This document shows, one piece after another, positions 49,302-60,630 of a stretch of 64,000 bases of DNA (the first letter of the stretch is position 1; every line of letters begins with the position of its first letter). Origin of the DNA: Owenia fusiformis (lineage: Eukaryota > Annelida > Polychaeta > Sabellida > Oweniidae); contig CAIIXF020000002.1 in the NCBI GenBank assembly GCA_903813345.2, positions 16,995,467 through 17,059,466 of the forward strand, given 5' to 3'. The notes under the pieces were generated by a model, which saw nothing but the letters and a program-made list of their open reading frames with translations, searched no databases and was not told where the DNA came from. The position numbers and the translations under genes were made by a program.

Positions 49302-51280
49302 ACGAGGTCCGCGTAACTGTCAATCAATTTTTTGCGTAACTAAATTTAGAATACATTATTATGGCTTGAGTAGAACATATTAGGTGGTTTCCGATGCTCA
49401 ATTGGCTTTTTATGATCGTATGTAGGTTACATCCATATACCCTGAGGTCGTTAGGCAATGTAGACCATGCCCTAACGACAAAAATAAACAAATTACTATA
49501 TTTTGTGTATTTTTTAATTTCAAACTCAACAGTTTTTCGCTTATTTCATGTTATCCCCGGGCATCAATTTGTAAAGACTACGTTCAAAATATACATTACT
49601 AAATGCATCACCGAATGCGACGCTTACATAAATCGTTCATCTTTTCATTGATACACAATAGTAGAAAATAATGCACCAACCTTAGTTTTCTGTTCCCTCG
49701 CGGCCATTTTATTGGATAAATCAGTGAACGAAGCCGTCCAACCTCGTTTTCAGAGGTAGCGTAACCGTCATGCTATAGCAGGGTGTTTCTGTTGACACAA
49801 AACTACATTACACCGAGTCAGATGAATAGATGTCACTGTTTAAATCAATTCTGACCAGTGTTCTTGATATACAATGAGCGGTTTAATAATGCCATAATTG
49901 TTATTTATCAGTATACTAGTAATTGATACGTTTGTGAAAGCCCAGTTGTTCTGGGTTTCCCAAGTGTTCAGACTATTGCCCAACCTCAGACAACCCAAAT
50001 ATTTCTAGTTTATAGAAATATTCTATCAGATTCAGAATTCAAAATTGCGTGAAAATATTTTTGCTGGACGGAAAAATGTTTGACCAATATGTTGGTCTTT
50101 TTTCAAAATTTGGACTCACTTTTTAGACTAAACTGAATATTTGGATATTTATATTCAATTTAGATAAATCTATTACTCCATCGTTCAAATAGTCGACCAC
50201 CCAGGAATTTGCCATTCAACAATTGGTATTCTGTTATCATTACTCAAAATCGAATGATTTAAAGATTAGTAAACCAAGAATACTTTCGGCAACCGAATTA
50301 AATCAATAAGGAAATCAATTAATTAGTCAGTAATTTTCATTGTATTGCAAGCTTGATACAGAAAATTTTGAATAAATGCGATATTCTAATCATAGAATAT
50401 GCTAAGTTGCAATTATGCACAATATCTAATTTAAGCTATTCTTGCATACTTTAACAGTATCTTATTCATCAACCCTGAAAACACGAGTTTAGACAAAATG
50501 ATATGCTGCTATTATTCTTACTTTTCAAGATATCGAAAACAATCAATAGTTCACTGATGGCCTCGGTAATTAGCCTTTATTATTTTTCCCCATACTAACT
50601 TTTTGTCCAACCCAACTATATCTCTTCAGGAAACCCTTATTATCATAAATTAACCAAAAAACATCGTGTTATGCAAAGGTTCACTATAGGATGCATAGGG
50701 GTGACAAATGGACTAATTGTATCGCAGCCATATATTATATACCTAGTACATGGACCTGTACTTAATATAAGGGTTATATTATGTACTGGGAGGTTTTGGA
50801 TATGGGGTTTAATTTTTTCCAGATTTTTTCACATTTTTTTTAAAAAAAAATTTAAAATTTTTTTTTCACAATTTTTTCAATTTATTTTTCAAAGCGGGAA
50901 GATATGCCCTGAAACGGAAGACATAGAGGTTCTGGATATGGGGACCTTAAAATCAGCACACGAGATATATCTTACCAACTTATCTCCCTAAAACTCTACT
51001 AGGCATAGCGGGATGATATTACTATCGTCATGTAAGTGTACAGTTTATATTATGAGTATGATGTGATCAAGTAAGTCCAATCCAGTAAAGCTTGACCAAT
51101 ATCCTACTGACCTTTTGACCAATGACCTTTGATTACTGGAAAAGGTCCTATGACTGAGCTATGAAACACACATGTTATTCCATAATTATATAGCATTCAT
51201 CCAGTCACAAAAATAGTGGTTATAACATCCAGTCAATAAAATGAAATGGAAGTTATAACGATCATTAAAATGATATGCCA

Positions 51281-51500
51281 TAAGTCACTGGGGAGTATCG
51301 TGATGCAACAACACCGTGTTGTTGCATCAAGATGGCCAGACTTCCGGTGATAGATTTTCGTACGATATTTTGTTTCCCCAATTAAACCCATTTCTAGGAC
51401 GAGTTGCTCAATAACCATACACGAGCAGTTAGCGCCAAACGGAAGATGCAACAACACTCCTCTAGATTTGAGCAATGATGCAGCAACACCAATTAATAGT
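51281..51500. repeat. Inverted-repeat arm with a 29-bp palindrome
   Basis: Inverted relative of about 57560-57770. It includes the palindrome centred on ACACCGTGT at 51301-51329, GGCCAGACTTCCGGTG and CCCATTTCTAGGACGA. GATGCAACAACAC-type phrases recur at 51445 and 51475. Confidence 0.75.
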
Positions 51501-52675
51501 ATAATTTCAGAAGACCATAAATCTCGAGATGAACAGATTTTAAATGCTACACCGTTACCCATTACCCATATTTGCGTTCTTCTCAAGGCATTCAAAATAT
51601 ACGTCCTGCGGGCGAAGATCCTTTATATGTATTTTCAAAAATTTATACTTTTAAATATTATAATGTACTGGACGTTGTTCTATAACATAGTTAAATCGCC
51701 TTTAACATGGCAAGCTTTGGTAACCCAATCTAATTTCATAAACCACTGTTCCATAGCTTGATGACACTGACTCCAGTTAGTATCATTCAAAATGGTGGAC
51801 AAACATCTTTCGTTCTCGGTAAACATGATGAGCTATTGGAAATTATCTGTCATCCATTTGTGGAACAGTGATAAACTAGTAGATGTACGTTACCACTGTT
51901 TATCAAATTATAACTAAAACAGTTTAACTGTGACATTCGTGAGCTTATGTTGATGGGATGATTGCTTCATCTATGATATAATATGATATGATTCTTTATT
52001 TCCTCCAATTTGGAGAGCCAACGTGTAAAAACGTCTAATTGACTTTATTAGAGAGGCCGTTTAGTTACACGTTTAATGGAAATCTTGCACGACGCACGTG
52101 TAGAATTATTGCTCTCTTTGGATTCCTTCTCTCCCACGGGGGTAAAGCAGACCCGATGATGCAATGAGCTTGCTCGGCGGTATCATGACTGTGTAACGGG
52201 TCTTAATGTATAAGTGTGCTCGGCGGTAGGTTCAAACAACGCGGATCCTCAAAGCATGTGCTCATGGTATATTCGTAAACAAAAGTGATAAGATTAAGGG
52301 CCCAAAAAGGTAAATTTATAGGGGTACAGTTAATCCAGATATCCCGGTCCCTCGGGAAATATCATATTGTCTCTCGGAATAAAACCAATATTGAATCCCT
52401 CTCAGTAAATAACCTTTATATAATAGCATTGTATAACTGCAATATCATTAAACCAACACTCATCCTATACAACTCTTGAGAACGATATACAACTCCTGGA
52501 TAGCGTAAACTCCTGAGCAGCGTATACAACTCTTCAACTTGATATATGACATCATACTTTGGGTGCGATAACAAAGGTTATCCCACCCTAAGTGCTTTAT
52601 ATGATTGTATAATAGCATTGTATAAATGCAATATAAAAACAACACCCATCGTATACAACTCTTGAGAACGATATA

Positions 52676-53724
52676 CAGGGCGTTCAATAAGTATTGCTAA
52701 TTTTGTTATCTTGCTATTTTCTTCATGAAACTTGCACAACCTAAGAAACCCATACCTGACCTTATCCTATCCAAATGTCCGGACAACTGACTTAGTATTG
52801 ACAAAGTTATGGTTACTATAGTAACCATTGTCACTGGTACATGGGGCATCTTTAAGGGTTTACATGATAAATTATTGTTATACATCAAATAAACACTTTG
52901 ATTAATAAAAACTGCTCATATCTGGTCAAATCTTGATGTTGTCATTTTGAATTATATGTATTATCTAACAACGAGCTATGACATAACAATATGTATAGTA
53001 CATTAATTATCAAAGGAGTAGATGATAGTCGCATGATGATGTCATACCCCCTTGAAACAAAATGGCTGATAGAAAGGCTGTCCTGCCAAGCAATATCGAC
53101 CTATAGGTTCCACCAGGATAATGGCCTGCTCACTTATCCTCTATTGTCCAAAATACAATAACAGAGCTTGGTATGGAAGCATTGGCCCACGCAGCATATT
53201 CCCCAAATAATGTCCCACTTGATTTTGCTGTATTCGCCCCAGCGAAAAGAGATCTGAGAGGAATATCACACCAGAATCTCAATCAACTGATGTCTGCAGT
53301 GAAAACCTTCCTAGCCACACGCTTCAAGGGTGGCTTCAAAAATGTGCACCACGAGTGGGTCCACAGACAGCAACTGTGCATTGACGCTGAGGGTGCCTCT
53401 TTTGAGCACCTCATGAAGTGAAAATGGATCATGAAGTGACTCTGGAATGGATTATTTATAATTGCATTGAATATCCCAAGAGTATTACATGATACTGATT
53501 TCAATATTCAAAATGTTGTCCAAAGTGACGTCAGAACTTTGCCCCGCATATCCATGACACTGGTTACCTTAGTAACCATAACTTTACTAATACTAATTCA
53601 ATTGACTTGAAATTTTTATTGGTCAAAGTCAGGTATATGTACCTTGTGTTGTGAAAGTTCCATGAAGAAAAAGCAAACAGAACAAAAGTTATAGCAAAAT
53701 TAGCAATACTTATTGAACGCCCTG
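52676..53724 (+). mobile_element. Mariner element, truncated and inactive
   Basis: 1049 bp flanked by TA (52674-75 and 53725-26). The terminal inverted repeat begins CAGGGCGTTCAATAAGTATT and ends with its complement. It encodes a damaged transposase at 53105-53421. The intact target sequence survives in the neighbouring duplicate copy. Confidence 0.9.
53105..53421 (+). pseudogene. Mariner (DD34D) transposase remnant
   Basis: FHQDNG at 53108 matches the second catalytic-Asp motif of mariner transposases, and YSPNNVPLDF (to about 53226) matches the third, with the Asp codons at 53117 and 53221. The 104-nt spacing is one base short of the 105 nt expected for DD34D, so a single-base deletion separates the frames. 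The frame then runs through a WVHRQQLCID block typical of the family's C-terminus, to a stop at 53421. The first catalytic block was not recognised, so the gene is broken. Confidence 0.75.
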
Positions 53725-54481
53725 TACAACTCCTGGATAGCGTATACAACTCCTGGGCAGCGTATACAACTCTTCGACTCGATATACAACTGCTGAATTT
53801 AGATCAACCTTTTGTTGATTAAAGATAAGGGTGGGATAATAAGATCATATTCACCTTTCCACAAAGTCAGCTCATGAATATTATAATGAGCTGCTTAAAA
53901 ATCTGTGACGTCAATGAATGAAACTTTTTCCCGCGAAAAACAAATGCAATTGAGTTAACATGTAAATCCTCGGTTGATTGCTGTAAGTTTTACCTCTTCA
54001 AATGTGCAAGTAATCAGTAAATGATTGACAGATTTTTATTGAACGTCAAATTGACATTTATTTACGCCTTCTAAGCGATTTAAATATTAAATTTCTGTTC
54101 ATAATGAGTAAATAATTTGAAGAGAATTACTCCCGGTCAGTTTTCAATCATGATAGGAACTGGATGTGAACAGGTGAACTTATCATAATCATTAGTTCAC
54201 CAACATTATAACATGTCTCTCATGCATAAAAATATATAGATAGACAATCTATTTTAAGTTAATCTTCAGTGTCATTTGATGAATGACCTGTTCAAATTAA
54301 AAACATTTGCTCTTATTCATTAAATCATTGACTTCACTACTTCCATAATTCAATCAACTAAACGATTACTTCCTATTTATTTCTGCAAGTCATATCAGAT
54401 CGTACCTTGAAAATATTATACTTGAAAACATTGGGATATAGAATTGATATCTTAGAGGAGCGTGACATGTATAGAGATTAT

Positions 54482-54605
54482 CCTACATGAGGTTCAGGAT
54501 ATTGGGATTATCCCGAGGCAATTATAATATATCTGCCCGAGGGCCGAAGGTCCCGAGGGAAAATATATTATATTGGCCAAGGGATAATCCCAATATCCTG
54601 AACCG
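54482..54605. repeat. Fold-back element
   Basis: Arms GGTTCAGGATATTGGGATTA and its complement near 54580-54604. The inner arms AATATAT-CTGCCCGAGG enclose the apex GCCGAAGGTCCCGAGGG. Confidence 0.7.
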
Positions 54606-55650
54606 ACTATAGGATAGTATGTTTATCTCATACCAATATTGGTCATCTGGTTCACATTGTTCAATCGTGGAAATATTTTAGAATATTCATGTCCAGTTTT
54701 GTTTTCTTGGCCGTGGGCGGATTTTCCTGTTCTCTCAAATATTCCGAATATACGTCCAATATACGTCCAAGTATGTATATATATTCCAATGTATATTTCC
54801 CGTTGCGTATCTCCCGATCCAAATATCCCCGGGAAAATGTTTTTTATTCAGTGTAGAAACAGTCAATTTGTTAAAATATCTTGCTAAAGCAAAACTGTCA
54901 AATAGATCCAGCAGACCGTAGAATTTTTCTTAACCAAAATGATGATGGATTTCTCGAAAATAATGAGAATGAGAACGCTTAATAGAAATCAAACATGGAT
55001 ATGATATGGGTGTCCTGATTTCACTTGTCATTGGATAAATTAGTTATGTGATGATCGGTTTTGAATAATGATCACTGGGAAGATTTCAGAGAAAGAGCGT
55101 ATATCATATAATGTTTATTGATGATATGTTGACATTGCTGATCATTATTGACATCGCTGATGGCGAATAAATACCAAAAGGTAACGCTTTGCGCGAATGT
55201 CACTCATGGTGAATTTCTGATGGAACTTCTTACTACGACATAATAATCATTTAACAGGATAGTGTATGACCACTATCAGATAATTTAGCCGATGTTTGTA
55301 ACTTCACAATTTACATTTTTTGTTTACAATCGCACGAGACACGTGAGCCCGGGTATGTGAGGCTGATCTGAGAAGTCTTAATAAACAATAGTTCTGTCAA
55401 AAAATGATTAAATTAAATTACATAAGATTTGGAAAGAAAGTGCCCCTTCAATATTTCATATTTGCTTAAAAATAAGTAGTACGTTGGGCAAATAGAATCC
55501 TTTTTATAGCAGTTAATTCAAAATATTCCTATGCTGGCTGTACTAATTCTTCAAAACTTTCCATCATTGACGTCATTGATTTGACTCATTTGCATACAAC
55601 CAATCAGCGCGCCGGAAATTATCGATTTTCTTTACTTTGTGGAAAGGTGA

Positions 55651-55787
55651 ATAATGGTTGATTTTTGTATATCGCTATACTCTCGTGAGTATATGATATA
55701 TTCACTCGTTCCCTTCGGTCACTCGTGAATATACCATATACTCACTTGAGTATAAACACGATATACAGAATCAACCATTATATAACC
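55651..55787. repeat. Palindromic fold-back element, family A copy 2
   Basis: Same family as 21366-21523: arms ATAATGGTTGATTTTTGTAT and its complement, TACTC(T/A)CGTGAGTATATGATA in the stem, and apex TCGTTCCCTTCGGTCACTCG. Confidence 0.75.
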
Positions 55788-55796
55788 TCATAATAA

Positions 55797-56530
55797 ACAA
55801 TATACAATTGTAGACCTCTCTTGAGGTCAACTGGCAAAATTGTATACCGAAACTGTAATCATTGAAAGTTCGGAGGTCGAGGTCAACAGTACTCTCAGGG
55901 TTTACTGTTGATGTATACACTTTGGCCAGTTGACCGAATAGAGAGGTTAACAATTGTTTGTTAGTTTGAAGGATATAATATACAATTGTAGACCTCTCTT
56001 AAGGTCAACTGGCAAAATTGTATACCGATACTGTAAACCTTGAAAGTACTGTTGATCAAGACCAGAGGTCGAGGACACTTTTGCCAGTTGACCGAAAAGA
56101 GAGGATCACAATTGTTCTGTTAGTCCAAATAATATAATAATTGGACAAATATATTATCGAATATCACGTGAACATATTTGTTAAGTAAAGGTATCATATT
56201 TTAGCAAAAAATCCCCAAACCGTCGAATACTTGTAATTTTTTACACAACTTATTTTTTCAAAATTAAAAAAAATTTCAACATTAAAAATACAATTTTTCG
56301 AAAATAGTGGTCAACAGTACCTAGTAGTGGTCAACAGTTTACAATTGTTGACCTCCCCAGAGGTCAACCGGCACAATTGTATACCGAGAATGTAAACCGA
56401 AAAACTACTGTTGACAGAGACCGAAGGTCGAGGTCAACAGTAATTTCAAGGTTTACAGCCGAGGTATATGATTTTGACGGTTGATCGAATGGAGAGGTCT
56501 ACAATTGTTTTGTTAGTCCGAGTAAACTAA
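55797..56530. repeat. Three tandem copies of a palindromic element
   Basis: Units at about 55797-55970, 55977-56150 and 56337-56530. Each starts TACAATTGT(A/T)GACCTC and includes AGGTCAACTGGCAAAATTGT and GTTGACC..GAGAGG inverted ends. The third copy is the most diverged. Confidence 0.75.
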
Positions 56531-57087
56531 TAATACACATTTAGACGACAATCAGCAATCGGCATGGCTTCATTTCACAACCTTTTCTCCGAACCACGTT
56601 AGCAATATTTTTTAGAAAATCTGGAGACAGTGCAAGTTGCTTAACTCTGTATTTGGCACATCACAGCGTACTCGTTAGTGAATTAATGTTAATTTTAAGT
56701 TTCTATTTGTATTTCTGCTATACTTGTCGCCTAGTAAAGTCATTTTCATCAACGTTTACAAAATGTCCGTATTCCATGTTTTTTTGTGAAGTCATGAAAC
56801 TTTTTTTCAGAAGTAGCGGTCAACAGTACCTAGTAGCGGTCAACAGTACATAATTTTGACCGCTAATCACCCAATCAGAATCGAGTATTTCAGTTGAGGT
56901 ACTAACAATACATTTTGTTGACCGCTCATCAACCAATCAGAATTTAATATTTCAATTGAGGTACTAACAACACAAAATGACTGATATCTGCTGTCTTTCC
57001 AAAATTATATTAGTTATTTGTAAGCAATTTCCATACGGTAAATCAAGGGCATTTAATTTAGAAAATGTATAATCTTTATTTTTCAGA

Positions 57088-57236
57088 TACAATATCAATG
57101 AGATTGCCTCCCGGGGATTCTGTACTTTATTTAGGTTGCCTTGTATATCCTTTTAACTTTGATATAGACAAAGAAACCAAACAATATACGTTTCGTTCAT
57201 GGACCACTGACTCACGCGTTTTATTCATGTCCAGGT
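57088..57236 (+). CDS. Orphan exon, product unknown
   Basis: 149 nt between a TTATTTTTCAG acceptor and a CCAG|GTGTAA donor, open in one frame. Includes RLPPGDSVLYLGCLVYPFNF and TKQYTFRSWTTDSRVLFM. No domain is recognised. It could be the first part of the cysteine-rich gene downstream (which also has an LPPG and a GC-I/L-V phrase) or a relic. The intron that would start at 57237 is homologous to the one starting at 61393 on the other strand. Confidence 0.35.
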
Positions 57237-57360
57237 GTAAAAGGGTAGGAGGTCCTATCAAATTATGGTCCTACTCTCCATTGATTTATATGATGACCTA
57301 AATACAACTCTTTCCCTCATTATCTTATACGCAATCAGGGCCAGTAAGGGCCGTTAAGAA
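57237..57360 (+). repeat. Element starting at a splice donor, plus-strand copy
   Basis: Begins GTGTAAAAGGGTAGGAGGTC, includes GGTCCTACTCTCCATT and ends near AATCAGGGCCAGTAAGGGCC. An inverted copy occupies about 61272-61393. Confidence 0.7.
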
Positions 57361-57559
57361 AGGGGGCCATAATCCCTGGGGGACCATCATTTCTTTCACA
57401 CCGGCCTACACCTGTAAACAGAACATAAAACAGTTTATCTTGTTGTTCAAAGATACATTATATTGGCGTTTTTGCATCAGCACATTGGTGTTGTTGCATC
57501 ATCGATAAGAAACAGAGTGGTGTTGTTGCATCAATAGTGAGGAATTAAAACCACGAATT

Positions 57560-57790
57560 TATCGCTTCTTGATGATGCTATATGTATAACAATGACAGTT
57601 TTTTAAAATATAGATCATGCGCTAACTGCATGTGTATGATTATTGTCGTCCTAGAAATGGGTGTAAATTGGGAAAACAAAACATCGTACGAAAATCTACC
57701 ACCGGAAGTCTGGCCATCTTGATGCAACAACACGGTGTTGTTGCATCACGATACCCCCCAGTGATAAGTGTTCCGTACGCCAGAATCATA
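57560..57790. repeat. Inverted-repeat partner arm with a 29-bp palindrome
   Basis: Inverted match to 51281-51500: GCGCTAACTGC, TCGTCCTAGAAATGGG, ACCGGAAGTCTGGCCATCTT and the palindrome at 57720-57748. Extra GTGTTGTTGCATCA phrases lie at 57488 and 57522. Confidence 0.75.
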
Positions 57791-57914
57791 ATTTGCCCGA
57801 ACACATTGATGATTGATCGAACCGCTGAACCAACAATGTAATGACGACAGTCCCACGTATACAATAACCACAAACAGGAAACTTTTAATACAAATATATG
57901 CAATCCCATTGTAT

Positions 57915-58322
57915 CACGCGGTACTAACTTCGACCGTTAATTTGAATTTTTGACCTACCAGATGCTTGAAAATCAAAGATTGCGAGTCTCAAACTGCACC
58001 GTTTTTCTTCAAACTTATACCATTAAAAGCAAAACAAAATTGCCTTTCTGTCGGTGCATTACTTTATTGAAAAGAGTCCCTCGTTCAAGCAGCGTTTTGG
58101 TCCCCAGCTGTTAGAAGGCCTTCCTACAGCTGGGGACCAAAATGCCGCTGGAAGTAGGGACTCTGTTTAGGAGAATAATGTACCAACAGAAAGGAATTTT
58201 TGTTATGCTTTGAATGCAACGATTTTGAAGAAAAACGGTGCAGTATGAGACTCGTAATCCTTGATTTTCAAACATCCGGTAGGTCAAAAATTCAAATTAA
58301 CGGTCAAAGTTAGTACCGCGTG
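57915..58322. repeat. 408-bp palindrome
   Basis: Full-length imperfect palindrome. The outer ends are CACGCGGTACTAAC and GTTAGTACCGCGTG, the middle arms include AAAAACGGTGCAGT(A/T)TGAGA and its complement, and the core is TTTGGTCCCCAGCTGT with its inverse near 58130. No coding content. Confidence 0.85.
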
Positions 58323-58801
58323 TGTATAGGCGTATGTACATTAACACTAACATTTTGAACATTGAATGAGCGACACTACATTTGCTGAAGGATTTCATCT
58401 TGAACAGGAATGATGTCACGGTAAGTATGTTTAAACTGACTTTCAAATACTTCAGAGACTGATTTGGGATTTCAAGGAATACTTTTCAAGAAAATAGTCT
58501 TACCTTTCTACAAGAATGGGTTCAGGTGCCAAAAATAACTGATCCATGGATACATATCATTTTGAAAATTGGAAGCAAGAAATATTTTTTCGAGGCCATG
58601 TTTTTTACGAGTCATAACAGGAAATAGATTATCTAAATGAAAACTGGATTTACATTATTAATCCAGATTTTGGCTTAGAATATTTACTTAAATATTATTT
58701 CAATATTATTAAAATGATTATTGATCTTATGCAGTGATTCGTCGACTGTTTTCTAAAATGTATTAAATAGCTTGAAAAGCACATTCACATATTGTCTTAA
58801 T

Positions 58802-58897
58802 GTCCCTGTGGCCTAATGGATAATGGCTCTTGAATTCTACACCAGCTTTTGGCAATTTAAATCCAACTTTCGGTGGTCCGAATCCCGGTCACGCCCA
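58802..58897 (+). tRNA. tRNA-Arg-like pseudogene or SINE head
   Basis: GTCCCTGTGGCCTAATGGAT is the expected 5' half of an arginine tRNA with box A. TCTTGAATTCTA resembles an anticodon arm interrupted by an intron, and GGTCCGAATCC is box B with one mismatch. A T-tract follows. The 3' arm does not pair with GTCCCTG, so it is unlikely to be a working tRNA. Confidence 0.4.
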
Positions 58898-59625
58898 AGT
58901 TTTTTTCTTTTTTATTTATCTCTCGGCCACAATCTTTTTAAATCTCTTTTTATACAACATATACTCATATATACAAAACCATTGAATGACAAAATACAAT
59001 ACTCCATGTCATTGTCTGATAACTCAAATGCCCCGTGAAGATTCAAATTATACATTTCGATCAAAGCATGTCGCAAAACAATTATGTTCTCAACGTCATG
59101 AGAAAAATTGAGTAAATATTATACTAATAAAATGTCGGTTTATGTGCAGGTCTAAACATCTAACATTTTGTGATGTTACAAAATAACACTGTGATATGGT
59201 TAAAGGTGCATCATTTCAGAAACAAATCCCTAAATTGTTTCTACGGGAATTCTTTCTAAATACATTCAATAGCCATAACATACAAGTATTGCTTGACAAG
59301 GTTTTCCAAGAAATTTCCGTGAAAGCGTTTTAAATGGAATCAAAAGGAAATACAATCTTAAATGTATTTATCTAGGGAGTAATATTCTTGTCATATTTTG
59401 TTGTGATCTCATTCTTTGTTTATTGGTATAATGTAATAATGGTCCCCAAAATAACTATTTTCAAAAATATATGACAAATTCAACATTTTCAAATTTATAA
59501 TTAAAACAAAGTTCACATATCATACATATGGGAAGACAACAATATTATCAAAAATGGTTTGAATTAAATCGTTCTTTGAGTAATACGTTGAAGTATCTAT
59601 TTTTGTTTTGATGAGGCCATGTGTT

Positions 59626-60630
59626 GCTTGCAGTGCCTTGAACTGTGTTTCTTCTATGTTTCAGTTTAAATCAAATGATTGTAATGATGTTGCCTGTAGT
59701 GCCTTGAACTGTGTTTCTTCTATATTTCAGTTTAAATCAAATGATTGTAATGATGTTGCCTGCAGTTCCCTGAACTGTGTTTCTTCTATATTTCAGTTTA
59801 AACCAAATGATTGTAATGATGTTGCCTGCAGTTCCTTGAACTGTGTTTCTTCTATGTTTCAGTTTAAATCAAATGATTGTAATGATGTTGCCTGCAGTTC
59901 CCTGAACTGTGTTTCTTCTATATTTCAGTTTAAACCAAATGATTGTAATGATGTTGCCTGCAGTGCCTTGAACTGTGTTTCTTCTATGTTTCAGTTTAAA
60001 TCAAATGATTGTAATGATGTTGCCTGCAGTTCCTTGAACTGTGTTTCTTCTATGTTTTAGTTTAAATCAAATGATTGTAATGATGTTGCCTGCAGTTCCC
60101 TGAACTGTGTTTCTTCTATATTTCAGTTTAAACCAAATGATTGTAATGATGTTGCCTGCAGTGCCTTGAACTGTGTTTCTTCTATATTTCAGTTTAAATC
60201 AAATGATTGTAATGATGTTGCCTGCAGTTCCCTGAACTGTGTTTCTTCTATATTTCAGTTTAAACCAAATGATTGTTATGATGTTGCCTGCAGTGCCTTG
60301 AACTGTGTTTCTTCTATATTTCAGTTTAAACCAAATGATTGTAATGATGTTGCCTGCAGTTCCCTGAACTGTGTTTCTTCTATATTTCAGTTTAAACCAA
60401 ATGATTGTAATGATGTTGCCTGCAGTTCCCTGAACTGTGTATCTTCTATATTTCAGTTTAAATCAAATGATTGTAATGATGTTGCCTGCAGTTCCCTGAA
60501 CTGTGTTTCTTCTATATTGCAGTTTAAACCAAATGATTGTAATGTCGATGTTGCCTGCATTTCCCTGAACTGTGTTTCTTCTATATTTCAGTTTAAATCA
60601 AATGATTGTTATGATGTTGCCTGCAGTTAT
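59626..60630 (+). repeat. 66-bp tandem array carrying splice acceptors and signal-peptide starts
   Basis: Fifteen units of 66 bp (one with 3 extra bases near 60545). Each holds a pyrimidine-rich acceptor (TTTCTTCTATATTTCAG), then TTTAAAT/CCAAATGATTG, in which ATG opens the frame MIVMMLPAV. In all but the last unit a TGA follows the tenth codon. One unit has TTTTAG and one TTGCAG in place of TTTCAG. TTTAAATC and TTTAAACC variants alternate irregularly. Long open frames across the array are a consequence of 66 being a multiple of three. Confidence 0.9.

Larger units (their letters stand above)
52419..53795. repeat. 189-bp tandem duplication split by a transposon
   Basis: Copy 1 starts TATAATAGCATTGTATAA at 52419. 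Copy 2 starts at 52608, is interrupted at 52675, and resumes at 53725 with TACAACTCCTGGATAGCG. Each copy contains several GTATACAACTC(C/T)T phrases. Confidence 0.8.
49302..57087. other. Large repeat-rich intergenic region
   Basis: No cellular gene recognised. It contains one arm of a distant inverted repeat (51281-51500), the 189-bp duplication with a mariner insertion (52419-53795), fold-back elements at 54482-54605 and 55651-55787, and three tandem palindromes (55797-56530). The phrase G(T/C)GGTCAACAGTACCTAGTAG recurs at about 56308 and 56815. 49900-51200 and 51800-52400 show nothing recognisable. Confidence 0.5.
57237..59625. other. Non-coding stretch with repeats
   Basis: Holds a GTGTAAAAGGG element (57237-57360), the inverted-repeat arm at 57560-57770, a 408-bp palindrome at 57915-58322 and a tRNA-like sequence at 58802. 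58900-59600 is AT-rich with no recognised feature. Confidence 0.5.

Noticed and set aside
50671-50991. 106-codon frame rich in Phe and Lys
   Set aside because: Driven by a T- and A-rich low-complexity stretch; part of it resembles non-coding sequence near 19670.
59626-60630. CRISPR array
   Set aside because: The units are contiguous near-identical copies with no unique spacers, in an animal genome.
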